Shown here one piece after another: positions 1 to 7,682 of a stretch of DNA of 8,509 bases (position 1 is the first letter of the stretch; every line of letters starts with the position of its first letter). The DNA is from Cryomorphaceae bacterium (lineage in GTDB: Bacteria > Bacteroidota > Bacteroidia > Flavobacteriales_D > Crocinitomicaceae): NCBI GenBank assembly GCA_027485365.1, contig JAIXRD010000299.1, positions 1-8,509 of the forward strand. The letters are read 5' to 3'. The translations under genes were made by a program, and so were the position numbers. The notes beneath the pieces were generated by a model. The model was not told the DNA's origin. It made no database searches and was given only the letters and a program-made list of their open reading frames with translations.

Positions 1-1395
1 GATACCTCTACTACCTTTTACATGAGAACTCCAAGCGCCTTTAGCATTCAGGTAGATTATCACATTTGGAAAGGATTTTATGTTAACGCCACCTCCATGA
101 TTAACCTCATTGGAAAGAAAACGGATTCCAAAGTAAAAGTGGCTAACCAATTCAGTATAACGCCTAGCTTTGATATTGCTGGCATTGGACTTCACCTCCC
201 GTTATCCTACAATAAATACAGCGGTTTCAGAGCAGGGATTGCAACACGACTCGGTCCACTTACCGTGGGAGTTACGGATTACCGCCCCCTACTTGCCAAA
301 GGAAAAGTCAAAGGACTTGAACTTTTTGCTGGGCTGCGTCTACCAATTTTATATGGTGAGGTAAAGGATGACGACAAAGACAAGGTTTCAAATAAGATAG
401 ACGAATGCAGAGAAACACCCGGAGTATGGGCCTTTAAAGGATGTCCTGATACCGATGGGGATGGAATCCAAGATTTAAAAGACGAGTGTATTAACGAACC
501 AGGGCTTGCCGAATTCAACGGTTGTCCAGATCGAGATGGAGATAAAATTATCGATAAATATGATGATTGCCCGGATCTCGCTGGTTTAATCGAATTTAAG
601 GGCTGCCCAGATACTGATGGAGATAAAATCATAGACACCAAGGATCAATGTCCAACAATTGCCGGTGAATTATACCTGAAGGGCTGTCCCGATCGTGACC
701 ATGACAGCATTACAGATCTAGAAGATTTATGTCCTGATAATTTTGGTCCCATCGAAAACAAAGGTTGTCCAGACACAGATAAAGATGGCTTGTTTGATTA
801 CATTGATGATTGTCCACTGATAGCAGGACCGATGGAAAATCGAGGTTGCCCTTGGCCAGACACAGACGGAGATGGCTTACTTGATAAAAATGACGGCTGT
901 CCACAATTAGCAGGTCCGAAAGAGAATGGAGGTTGCCCATATAAAGATTCCGATTCAGATGGATTACTAGATAAGGATGATGATTGTCCGAACACTCCTG
1001 GACCAAAAAGTAACAAGGGATGCCCTGTAATTGAGAAGGAAGTAATTGAAGTGTTAAAAACAGCTTTTGATAATTTAGAATTTGAAGTTGCGAAGGACGT
1101 GATTCTTGCCGGATCGTTCACCTCATTGGATGAATTAGCTGGCGTGTTAATGAAAAAACCGACCTGGAAATTGGAAATTTCTGGACATACGGATAATGCC
1201 GGTGACGATAATTCTAATTTAATTTTATCCAAGAAACGTGCAGAGGCTGTTAAGAATTACTTAGTTTCCAAAGGGATTGATGCATCGCGTTTCGTAATCA
1301 ATTATTTTGGTGAAACCAAGCCTATTGCCGACAACAGTACAACGGAAGGAAGAGCGAAAAACCGTAGAGTTGAAATGAAGGTTGTTTTTGAATAA
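1..1395 (+). CDS. OmpA family outer-membrane protein with DUF5723-like N-terminus and thrombospondin type 3 repeats (5' partial)
   Basis: The reading frame is open from base 1, so the true start lies upstream; the first in-frame ATG at 22 is internal to the conserved region. Of 464 visible residues, about 1-120 are beta-strand-rich and resemble the DUF5723 outer-membrane domain of Bacteroidota. Residues about 123-342 form eight Asp-rich thrombospondin type 3 repeats, each ending in Gly-Cys-Pro. Residues about 345-464 are an OmpA C-terminal domain. This domain has the SGHTDNAG motif and the Asp398/Arg413 pair, 15 residues apart, which binds diaminopimelate of peptidoglycan in this family. The protein ends in NRRVEMKVVFE, typical of a complete OmpA domain. 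By family knowledge it should tie the outer membrane to the cell wall, with the repeats as a stiff calcium-bound periplasmic linker. An 84-bp gap with no clear terminator separates it from the receptor gene. Domain assignment is firm; the N-terminal family name is less so. Confidence 0.93.
   Translation, partial: DTSTTFYMRTPSAFSIQVDYHIWKGFYVNATSMINLIGKKTDSKVKVANQFSITPSFDIAGIGLHLPLSYNKYSGFRAGIATRLGPLTVGVTDYRPLLAKGKVKGLELFAGLRLPILYGEVKDDDKDKVSNKIDECRETPGVWAFKGCPDTDGDGIQDLKDECINEPGLAEFNGCPDRDGDKIIDKYDDCPDLAGLIEFKGCPDTDGDKIIDTKDQCPTIAGELYLKGCPDRDHDSITDLEDLCPDNFGPIENKGCPDTDKDGLFDYIDDCPLIAGPMENRGCPWPDTDGDGLLDKNDGCPQLAGPKENGGCPYKDSDSDGLLDKDDDCPNTPGPKSNKGCPVIEKEVIEVLKTAFDNLEFEVAKDVILAGSFTSLDELAGVLMKKPTWKLEISGHTDNAGDDNSNLILSKKRAEAVKNYLVSKGIDASRFVINYFGETKPIADNSTTEGRAKNRRVEMKVVFE
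367..1026 (+). repeat. Eight tandem thrombospondin type 3 repeats, 27 residues each
   Basis: Within the OmpA-family gene, 660 bases encode eight consecutive 27-residue units with the pattern D-x-D-x-D-x-x-x-D-x-x-D-x-C-P followed by a short Gly-Pro loop and Gly-Cys-Pro. The total is exactly 8 x 27 plus 4 residues. The extra residues are Trp-Pro between units 6 and 7 and Tyr-Lys between units 7 and 8. The first two units have lost the Pro after the first Cys, and the first unit has the most degenerate Asp pattern. In this family the Asp residues bind calcium and the paired Cys form disulfides. The units differ a lot at DNA level, so the array is old rather than recently amplified. Confidence 0.9.
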
Positions 1396-1454
1396 CTTGA
1401 GTAATGTTAATGTTTCCTTAATATTGAATTAATTCATAGGTGAGATAACAGGAC

Positions 1455-1462
1455 GACCTTTG
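1455..1462 (+). promoter_or_regulatory. Possible Bacteroidota -7 promoter element (GACCTTTG) before the TonB-dependent receptor
   Basis: The octamer matches TAnnTTTG, the -7 consensus of Bacteroidota sigma factor promoters, at six of seven... more strictly at all fixed positions except the first T. It ends 17 bases before the ATG at 1480, which would give a short leader. No TTG is found at the expected distance of about 17-23 bases upstream; the nearest, at 1424-1426, is 28 bases away. The call therefore rests on the -7 element and its position alone. Confidence 0.38.
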
Positions 1463-1477
1463 CAGGAAAATTGCAAA
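1459..1477. repeat. Short inverted repeat TTTGCA-N7-TGCAAA upstream of the receptor start
   Basis: Two perfect 6-base arms (1459-1464 and 1472-1477) flank a 7-base spacer directly before the ATG at 1480 and overlap the possible -7 element. It could be a small operator or a weak hairpin at the ribosome entry site. Arms this short also arise by chance in AT-rich DNA, so function is uncertain. Confidence 0.25.
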
Positions 1478-1479
1478 TT

Positions 1480-4329
1480 ATGGTACGCTTTTTAATGGTT
1501 TTCTTGTTTTTATTAGGGATGAACAATATTAATTTCGCCCAATCAACGGTTAAAGGTGTTGTAAAAGACGGAAGCAATAGTGATCCTGTAGAAAATGCTA
1601 AAATCACCTTAATCGGCTCTGAAAAACGCTGTTTATCAGATGCCAATGGCGTTTTTGAATTATCCGGAATACCTAAAGGAAAATATTCCCTCGAAATCAA
1701 AGCTTCTACCTTTAACGTTTATGTGTTAAACGACGTTACTGTTGGTGAAAATGAAGTTAAAGAGCTTACGATTGCCATGGAAGCAGCGGACCTTGTCAAA
1801 GGCCCTGTAGTGGTTACAAGAAAGGTAAAAAAAGATGGAAACGTCGAACTTATCAGAGTGCAACACAATCTTGGTGTTGTGTCGAATGGTATTAGTGCAG
1901 AAGACATTAAAAAAAATAATGATTCCAAAGTTTCGGATGTAATGAAACGAATCTCTGGAGCAAGTATTCAAGATAATAAATTTATTGTCATTCGTGGATT
2001 ATCTGATCGATACAATTATGCCTTTTTGAATGGCGCCAGTTTACCAAGTTCAGAATCAGACCGAAAAGCGTTCTCGTTTGATATTTTCCCATCGAACATA
2101 CTCAGCAGTATTAGCGTAATAAAAACCGCGTCTCCCTCTATGCCTGGAGAATTTGCTGGTGGAATAATTAATATTACTACAGTCGAGCCTAGTGACAAGC
2201 CAATTAACTCACTTTCTCTTTCAGCTGGGTATAACGCTATATCTACATTTAGAAATTTCTACCGAAGTGGAGATAGCAAGCTGGATGTTTTAGGTTTTGG
2301 TGGAAAAGACCGCTTACTACCAACAGGTATTCCAGGTTCTGCTGAATATGCTGCCCTAGATATCCATGAGCGTGCGCGTTGGGCTCAAAAAATGAACTAC
2401 AATTGGGCACCTGAACAACGCACAGCCATGCCAAATACAAGCATTCAGTATAGTTTGGGGAAAACCTTCGAGTTTAAAAACAAACAAAGTTTGGGCTATG
2501 TGGCTGCCTACAGTTACCAAAACAACCAAACGTTTTCTTTAAATACGCGACGTGAATTCGAAGAATCATCAACAGGTGTAGTAAAGCGTATGGAATTGGT
2601 TGACTCCGTATTCACACAGAATGTACTGAATACGGGAATGTTGAATCTTAAATATTCCTTCTCACCGAAAAGCTATATTCAATTCAAAAATTTGTACAGC
2701 GTAAATGCAGAAGATAAAATCAATGTGCGAAATGGTGTTCGAGAATTGGATAACGACCCTCGTCAATGGGAAAAAGCTACTAACTTTTGGTATACTCAGA
2801 ATAAAGCGCTTTCAAGCCAATTGTATGGAACGCATGACAATGAAAAATTAGTCTTCAATTGGAACCTTGGTTATAGTAATGTTGACAGAGTTATTCCTGC
2901 ATTACGCCGTGTTATTCACCGAAAATACAGCCTTAATGAAGACGACCCGAATGAACAATACGTTGCTGTCATTCAAAATAATGGAACCATTCCTACAGCA
3001 GCAGGAAACATGTTCTGGTCAGATGCCAATGAATCCATATATAGCGCTATATATGATGTTGAAAAAAGGTTCCAACTTGATTCATTCAATATTAATCTTA
3101 AAGTTGGTGCAATGCATCAATTTAGAGACCGCGATTTTCAAGCGAGAAACTTTGGTTTTTCAAAATACGATGGTGGAGGTGTGGATTTTTATGACTCTTT
3201 ATTACTAGCCTCTCCTTCTTCAATTTTTAATGAAGAAAATCTCGGATTAATGGAAAATGGACGCGGTGGATTCAAATTAGATGAAGCAACTAATGTAGAT
3301 GACAGTTACCAAGCAAGCTCATTCTTAAATGCAGGATATGCGCAAATAGATGGGAACTGGAAACAAAAGATCCGTTTGAACGGTGGCTTGAGGGTGGAAT
3401 CATACCGACAAGCGTTTAATTATATTGAATTCGGATCAAACAACGACACAAATATTACCACAACCGTGGTTGATTTTCTACCATCTGCAAACCTTATTGT
3501 ATCGCTTACACCTCGTATGAACATCCGTGCAAGTAGCTACAAAACAGTTTCACGTCCTGAATTCCGTGAATTAGCGCCATTTACTTTTTACAACTTCGTA
3601 ATTGATAATATTATTTCAGGCGACCCAAATCTACAACGCGCTACCATCATGAACTATGATTTGCGTTATGAGTATTTAATTGGAAATGGTCAAAACTTTA
3701 ATATTTCAGGATTCTTTAAAGACTTTACCAACCCGATTGAATTAGTAAACCGAACAGGAACTTCTGGAGCCCCAGAATTATATTACACCAATGTACCAGG
3801 CGTTACCACCTTTGGAGGTGAAATTGAATATCGCTTCAACCTTGGTTTCATAAGTAAAAAAGAAAACCATAAATTATGGGATCAGCTTTCCGTAAATTTG
3901 AATGCTTCGTTAATTAAATCACGCGTCGATATCGGTGATTCATTATTCGGACAAAATGAATATCCGGATGGACGACCATTGCAAGGACAATCACCATATA
4001 TTATCAATGCCGGTATTTATTACCAGTCTCAAGACAAGAAATGGGCCTTTACTGCCGCATATAACCGAGTAGGTCAACGTATTTATATTGTTGGGAACGA
4101 GCAAGAACCAAGCGTATGGGAAAACGGAAGAAACCTTGTTGACTTCCAGTTAACCCGTAATTTCGGCGAAAAATTCGAGATGCGACTGAATGTAAAAGAT
4201 GCATTGGCTAACGAATTGGTATTCTTTCAAGACCTAAACAAAAACCAAAAATTCGATGAAGGTGACAATGAATGGCAAAATGTAACATTTGGTCAAACCG
4301 TATCTCTTTCATTGAAATATAATTTCTAA
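1480..4329 (+). CDS. TonB-dependent outer-membrane receptor with N-terminal carboxypeptidase-regulatory-like domain
   Basis: This 949-residue outer-membrane transporter would use TonB/ExbBD energy to import a ligand across the outer membrane. I chose the ATG at 1480 because it begins a signal peptide (MVRFLMVFLFLLG, probable cleavage after NFA near residue 20); a TTG at 1471 would add only three residues. Residues about 23-101 form a CarboxypepD_reg-like beta-sandwich, common on Bacteroidota receptors. The plug follows at about 137-235, including IRGLSDRYN (171-179) and GEFAGGIINITT (223-234). The remainder is a beta-barrel of about 710 residues ending in SLSLKYNF, with the terminal Phe typical of barrel insertion. 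There is no SusD-like partner next to it, so it is not a standard SusCD glycan system. The next gene, 116 bp downstream, encodes a T9SS-exported protein that may act with it. A calcium-loop-like DLNKNQKFDEGD lies near the C-terminus. The ligand cannot be read from sequence. Confidence 0.95.
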   Translation: MVRFLMVFLFLLGMNNINFAQSTVKGVVKDGSNSDPVENAKITLIGSEKRCLSDANGVFELSGIPKGKYSLEIKASTFNVYVLNDVTVGENEVKELTIAMEAADLVKGPVVVTRKVKKDGNVELIRVQHNLGVVSNGISAEDIKKNNDSKVSDVMKRISGASIQDNKFIVIRGLSDRYNYAFLNGASLPSSESDRKAFSFDIFPSNILSSISVIKTASPSMPGEFAGGIINITTVEPSDKPINSLSLSAGYNAISTFRNFYRSGDSKLDVLGFGGKDRLLPTGIPGSAEYAALDIHERARWAQKMNYNWAPEQRTAMPNTSIQYSLGKTFEFKNKQSLGYVAAYSYQNNQTFSLNTRREFEESSTGVVKRMELVDSVFTQNVLNTGMLNLKYSFSPKSYIQFKNLYSVNAEDKINVRNGVRELDNDPRQWEKATNFWYTQNKALSSQLYGTHDNEKLVFNWNLGYSNVDRVIPALRRVIHRKYSLNEDDPNEQYVAVIQNNGTIPTAAGNMFWSDANESIYSAIYDVEKRFQLDSFNINLKVGAMHQFRDRDFQARNFGFSKYDGGGVDFYDSLLLASPSSIFNEENLGLMENGRGGFKLDEATNVDDSYQASSFLNAGYAQIDGNWKQKIRLNGGLRVESYRQAFNYIEFGSNNDTNITTTVVDFLPSANLIVSLTPRMNIRASSYKTVSRPEFRELAPFTFYNFVIDNIISGDPNLQRATIMNYDLRYEYLIGNGQNFNISGFFKDFTNPIELVNRTGTSGAPELYYTNVPGVTTFGGEIEYRFNLGFISKKENHKLWDQLSVNLNASLIKSRVDIGDSLFGQNEYPDGRPLQGQSPYIINAGIYYQSQDKKWAFTAAYNRVGQRIYIVGNEQEPSVWENGRNLVDFQLTRNFGEKFEMRLNVKDALANELVFFQDLNKNQKFDEGDNEWQNVTFGQTVSLSLKYNF
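3036..3055. repeat. Perfect 20-bp palindrome inside the receptor gene
   Basis: CATATATAGCGCTATATATG is its own reverse complement over all 20 bases, centred on AGCGCT. It lies in the barrel-coding part of the receptor gene and encodes part of Ser-Ile-Tyr-Ser-Ala-Ile-Tyr-Asp. The repeated Ile-Tyr codons (ATA TAT) explain the symmetry in part. It could be a protein-binding site or a cruciform, or be a coding coincidence. The palindrome itself is certain; a function is not. Confidence 0.5.
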
Positions 4330-4405
4330 GCATAAGCGGCATAGCATTAAATAAATCTTGGCTTAACAATTTAATAAACACGATTTAAGTTGTTCATAAC
4401 ACAAT

Positions 4406-4429
4406 AAGCGCTTCGTCATCGGAACTTTG
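4406..4429 (+). promoter_or_regulatory. Possible promoter region of the T9SS surface-protein gene (-7 element GAACTTTG, with an upstream palindrome)
   Basis: GAACTTTG at 4422-4429 resembles the Bacteroidota -7 consensus TAnnTTTG, lacking only the first T, and ends 16 bases before the ATG at 4446. That is nearly the same position as the element before the receptor gene. The best upstream TTG (4390-4392) is 29 bases away, which is too far for a standard -33 element. An 8-base palindrome, AAGCGCTT (4406-4413), sits just upstream and could be an operator half or chance. The 116-bp gap holds no convincing terminator, so readthrough from the receptor is also possible. Confidence 0.38.
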
Positions 4430-4445
4430 TCAAAAATTTTATAAC

Positions 4446-6947
4446 ATGAAAAAGTTCTATTTATCTATTGCTCTAGCGAGCGCGTTATTCACCGCATCGG
4501 CACAAGATGCGTTCTGGACTCCCACCACGTATCAAGGAGCCTTCCCAGTTACTGACGGTACTCCAGCAACAAACTGGGCTAGCGGTTGGTCTAACTTTGA
4601 CCCGGAAAACACCGTTTATCCAGCCACAGTTACTACAGTTTCAACTGACATTACTACAAACACTACATGGAGTGGTGTTGTTTTGTTGCAAAACAAAGTG
4701 TATGTAAAAAACAATGCAACCTTAACCATCCAACCGGGTACTATCATCCGTGGAGATAAGTTAACACAAGCTACATTGATTATTACACGTGGAGCTAAAA
4801 TTAATGCGGCAGGTACTGCTGCAAACCCTATTGTTTTTACATCGAATGAAGCAATCGGTAACCGAAATGAAGGAGATTGGGGTGGTTTGGTAATCTTAGG
4901 ATTGGCTAAAAATAACCAACCAGGTGGAGTGGTAAATATTGAAGGTATTCCACCATCGACGGATACACAGCACGGTGGAAATTTCGATACGGATAACTCA
5001 GGTGTTTTACAATACGTACGTGTAGAATTCGCGGGTATTCCATTAGAGCCAAATAAAGAAATTAACGGAATTACTTTTGGTTCTGTAGGTTCTGGAACAA
5101 CAGTTAACCATTGTCAAGTATCATTTTGTGGTGACGACTCATATGAGTGGTTTGGTGGAACAGTTAATTGTAAATATTTAATAGCCTACAGAGGATTAGA
5201 TGATGATTTCGATACTGACTTTGGTTACAGAGGAAAAGTGCAATTCGGTTTATCAATTCGTGACAAAGATTTGTCAGATGCGGCTGGAGATTCAAATTCG
5301 TTTGAATGTGATAATGACGCTACAGGATCAACTGCTCAACCTAAAACACGTCCAATTTTCTCAAATATGACCTTAGTTGGTCCCAAAGGAAACGGTAGCA
5401 TTACCTTACCTGTAGGTGAGAAATTTGAAAAAGCATTCCGTTTACGAAGAAATACTGCTACCTCTTGTTTCAACTCTTTAGTAGTTGGTTGGGAAAAAGG
5501 ATTATCTATTGAAGGTACAGCAGTTGTTGCAAATGTTAACGGAGATACATTAGTATTTTCTAACAACAGTTTAACTAACTTCACAAACGGTACAAACACG
5601 ATTCTTTCATCCGGTGTAACACCAGTATTTTATCAGTCTTTCTGGACTCCAGACGGAAATGATTCTACAGAAACGATTGCTCAAATTAACTGGGTTAATT
5701 TATTTACACCGCTTGGTGTAACTCCAGATGCGCGTTTGAATGCAGGTTCTGTTGCTGCTAACGGTGCTACATTTACCAATCCTAAATTCTTCTCAGTAGC
5801 TGCTCCAGGTGTTGCTAACCTTACGTATTGCCAAGGTGCAATGGCAGCTGCATTAAACGCTACTACTATCGGTGGAAACACGTTATATTGGTATGCTGCA
5901 GCTACAGGTGGTGTTGGTTCAACAACGGCTCCTGTTCCATCTACATCTAATGCAGGAACTTTCAACTTTTATGTAAGCCAAAAAAATGCAGCAGGTGATG
6001 AAAGCCCACGTGTTATGATTACTGTTACCATCAATGCAAGTCCAGCTACGCCAGTTATAACTGCAAGTGGTTCTACTTCATTGTGTTCAGGAAGCTCAGT
6101 TACCTTAACTTCTTCATACAACAATGGAAACGTATGGTCTACTAATGCTAATACAGCTGCAATTACTGTGAATTCTACAGGTGCTTACACGGTAACTCAC
6201 ACAGACGCTAACGGTTGTACAGCTACTTCATTACCAACTATCGTAAGTGTAAGTAACGCACCAGTACCAACGATCCAAGCATCTGCAGTTGAGGCATGTG
6301 CAGGAGATACAGTACAATTAACAGCATCTAATTCTGATTCTTATGTATGGTCAACTGGTGACACTACGCAATCTATTACTGTAACAGCGACTACAGCGAA
6401 CATTACTGTAACTACAACAAATGCGAATGCATGTAATGGTGTTGGAACGTCTACACCTACCAGCATTACCTTTAACGCAAACCCTAACGCTGCTGGTTCG
6501 TTTACAACCAATGGAAACGTTGCTACGTTTGCTAATACTTCTACAGGAGCTACTTCATATTCTTGGGATTTTGGTGACATGACCAACTCAAGTGCAGCTG
6601 CTCCATTACATGCTTATGCTGCGAACGGATCTTACACAGTAACACTTACAGCTACTAATGGAAACTGTAGTGATGTAACCACATTTACTGTAAACATCGC
6701 AGTTGGTTTAGATGAATTACCAGGTGTTGCATTAAGCTTAGTGCCTAATCCAGCTACAACTTCATTCAATGTAGCTTTAACTGGTGCATCGTTGGAATTA
6801 GTAACTGTTATCGACGCGTTCGGTAGAACTGTATTAAATTCAACTGAGGCAACAATTAACTTAAACCAAGTTGCTAACGGAATGTACCAAGTAGTAGTTT
6901 CTACGAACAAAGGAACAAGCGTTCGCAAATTAATTGTAAATAATTAA
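4446..6947 (+). CDS. Secreted beta-helix-like protein with Ig-like and PKD modules and T9SS type A sorting domain
   Basis: This 833-residue protein is probably exported by Sec and then moved to the cell surface by T9SS. The signal peptide is residues 1-19, with likely cleavage in TASA-QDAF. Residues about 65-450 match a Bacteroidota family of beta-helix-like surface proteins whose members are often encoded near TonB-dependent receptors. Visible signatures are YVKNNATLTIQPGTIIRGDK (86-105), GDWGGLVILG (143-152), GDDSYEWFGGTV (229-240) and an acidic LDDDFDTDFG (251-260). Three Ig-like modules follow at about 456-530, 534-600 and 608-675, the last two each with a Cys and a VWST motif. A PKD module lies at about 677-752, with SWDFGD at 706-711. 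The C-terminal T9SS signal (about 760-833) has LVPNPA (765-770), a VIDAFGR turn and NGMYQVVV, ending RKLIVNN. No catalytic triad or known enzyme motif is visible; its molecular role is unknown. Pairing with the receptor upstream suggests ligand capture at the surface, as an inference. Confidence 0.93.
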   Translation: MKKFYLSIALASALFTASAQDAFWTPTTYQGAFPVTDGTPATNWASGWSNFDPENTVYPATVTTVSTDITTNTTWSGVVLLQNKVYVKNNATLTIQPGTIIRGDKLTQATLIITRGAKINAAGTAANPIVFTSNEAIGNRNEGDWGGLVILGLAKNNQPGGVVNIEGIPPSTDTQHGGNFDTDNSGVLQYVRVEFAGIPLEPNKEINGITFGSVGSGTTVNHCQVSFCGDDSYEWFGGTVNCKYLIAYRGLDDDFDTDFGYRGKVQFGLSIRDKDLSDAAGDSNSFECDNDATGSTAQPKTRPIFSNMTLVGPKGNGSITLPVGEKFEKAFRLRRNTATSCFNSLVVGWEKGLSIEGTAVVANVNGDTLVFSNNSLTNFTNGTNTILSSGVTPVFYQSFWTPDGNDSTETIAQINWVNLFTPLGVTPDARLNAGSVAANGATFTNPKFFSVAAPGVANLTYCQGAMAAALNATTIGGNTLYWYAAATGGVGSTTAPVPSTSNAGTFNFYVSQKNAAGDESPRVMITVTINASPATPVITASGSTSLCSGSSVTLTSSYNNGNVWSTNANTAAITVNSTGAYTVTHTDANGCTATSLPTIVSVSNAPVPTIQASAVEACAGDTVQLTASNSDSYVWSTGDTTQSITVTATTANITVTTTNANACNGVGTSTPTSITFNANPNAAGSFTTNGNVATFANTSTGATSYSWDFGDMTNSSAAAPLHAYAANGSYTVTLTATNGNCSDVTTFTVNIAVGLDELPGVALSLVPNPATTSFNVALTGASLELVTVIDAFGRTVLNSTEATINLNQVANGMYQVVVSTNKGTSVRKLIVNN

Positions 6948-6959
6948 TATTGATTCACT

Positions 6960-6987
6960 AAGGGGGCCAATGGCCCCCTTTTTTTTT
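6960..6987 (+). terminator. Strong intrinsic terminator after the T9SS protein gene
   Basis: A 9-bp stem (6960-6968 with 6972-6980, seven pairs being G-C) with a 3-base AAT loop is followed by a run of nine T (6979-6987). It lies 12 bases after the TAA of the T9SS protein gene and matches a classical rho-independent terminator. The T tract ends only 5 bases before the ATG of the response regulator, which leaves no room for a separate promoter downstream. Confidence 0.93.
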
Positions 6988-6992
6988 ATACC

Positions 6993-7682
6993 ATGGAAAA
7001 CAGTAAAGGACATACCATACTCATCGTTGATGACGAGCCAGACATCCTAGAATTCCTATCTTATACTGTTCGAAAAGAAGGATATCGTGTATTTACTGCA
7101 AACAACGGAGAGGAAGCAGTAAAGTTAGCCCACCAATTAAGTCCATCCTTAATTCTAATGGATGTGATGATGCCACAAATGGATGGAATTGAAGCGTGTC
7201 AGATCATAAGAAAAGACTTGCAACTTGCCCAACCAATTATTTCATTCTTAACTGCTAGAGCTGAAGATTATGCTCAAATCGCAGGGTTTGAAGCAGGGGC
7301 GGATGATTATATAAGTAAGCCTATTAGGCCGAGGTTACTAATAAGTAAAATCGAATCTTTGTTGCGAAGAATCAATCCTGAACGTACAATAGAAGAAGCA
7401 GCTGAAACAAGCGGGATTGTTATAGACCGAGAAAAATTCGTTGTGATTGTAAATAACAATGAACTTCAACTTCCTAAAAAAGAATTTGAATTGTTAGAAT
7501 TACTCGCTAGTCGCCCGGGTAAAGTATTTAATCGCGAACAAATACTCACCATTGTCTGGGGAAATGAAACCATCGTTGGCGAACGAACGATTGATGTACA
7601 CATCAGAAAACTACGCGAAAAGCTTGGAGAATCGTATATTCGTACCATTAAAGGGGTTGGATATACGTTTAACCGAAAATGA
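6993..7682 (+). CDS. OmpR/PhoB-family response regulator transcription factor
   Basis: This 229-residue protein is a complete two-component response regulator. The receiver domain (about 7-127) has the acidic pair Asp13-Asp14, the phosphate-accepting Asp57 in LILMDVMMP, Thr87 and Lys109 in ISKP, so all active-site residues are present. The winged-helix DNA-binding domain (about 140-228) has LPKKEFELLELL, the recognition-helix region ERTIDVHIRKLREKL and the wing TIKGVGYTF, as in PhoB, OmpR and RprY. Phosphorylation should promote dimerisation on direct-repeat DNA sites. It overlaps the kinase gene by 4 bp (ATGA), so the two are translated together and the kinase is its likely partner. The ATG at 6993 is the only plausible start: an in-frame stop lies at 6951 and no other usual start codon lies between. 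It directly follows a terminator, which leaves its promoter unexplained. PhoB-like is the best description; the target genes are unknown. Confidence 0.95.
   Translation: MENSKGHTILIVDDEPDILEFLSYTVRKEGYRVFTANNGEEAVKLAHQLSPSLILMDVMMPQMDGIEACQIIRKDLQLAQPIISFLTARAEDYAQIAGFEAGADDYISKPIRPRLLISKIESLLRRINPERTIEEAAETSGIVIDREKFVVIVNNNELQLPKKEFELLELLASRPGKVFNREQILTIVWGNETIVGERTIDVHIRKLREKLGESYIRTIKGVGYTFNRK

Noticed and set aside
367..1026. 81-base periodicity that could suggest a CRISPR array or satellite DNA
   Set aside because: The period is a protein repeat of 27 residues in one open frame; the units are not identical in DNA and there are no unique spacers between exact repeats.
279..1232. Long open frames on the - strand across the OmpA-family gene (for example 279-641 and 798-1232)
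   Set aside because: They are antisense shadows of the repetitive Asp/Cys/Pro coding sequence; their Ser/Pro-rich products repeat with the same period and have no domain of their own.
1471..1479. TTG at 1471 as the receptor start codon
   Set aside because: The ATG at 1480 is in the same frame, begins a normal signal peptide and fits the likely -7 element better; the TTG would add only three residues.
4411..4432. Direct repeat CTTCGTCA / CTTTGTCA resembling a PhoB-type box
   Set aside because: The copies are 14 bp apart, not the 11 bp of known PhoB boxes, no similar pair is seen before the receptor gene, and the second copy overlaps the likely -7 element.
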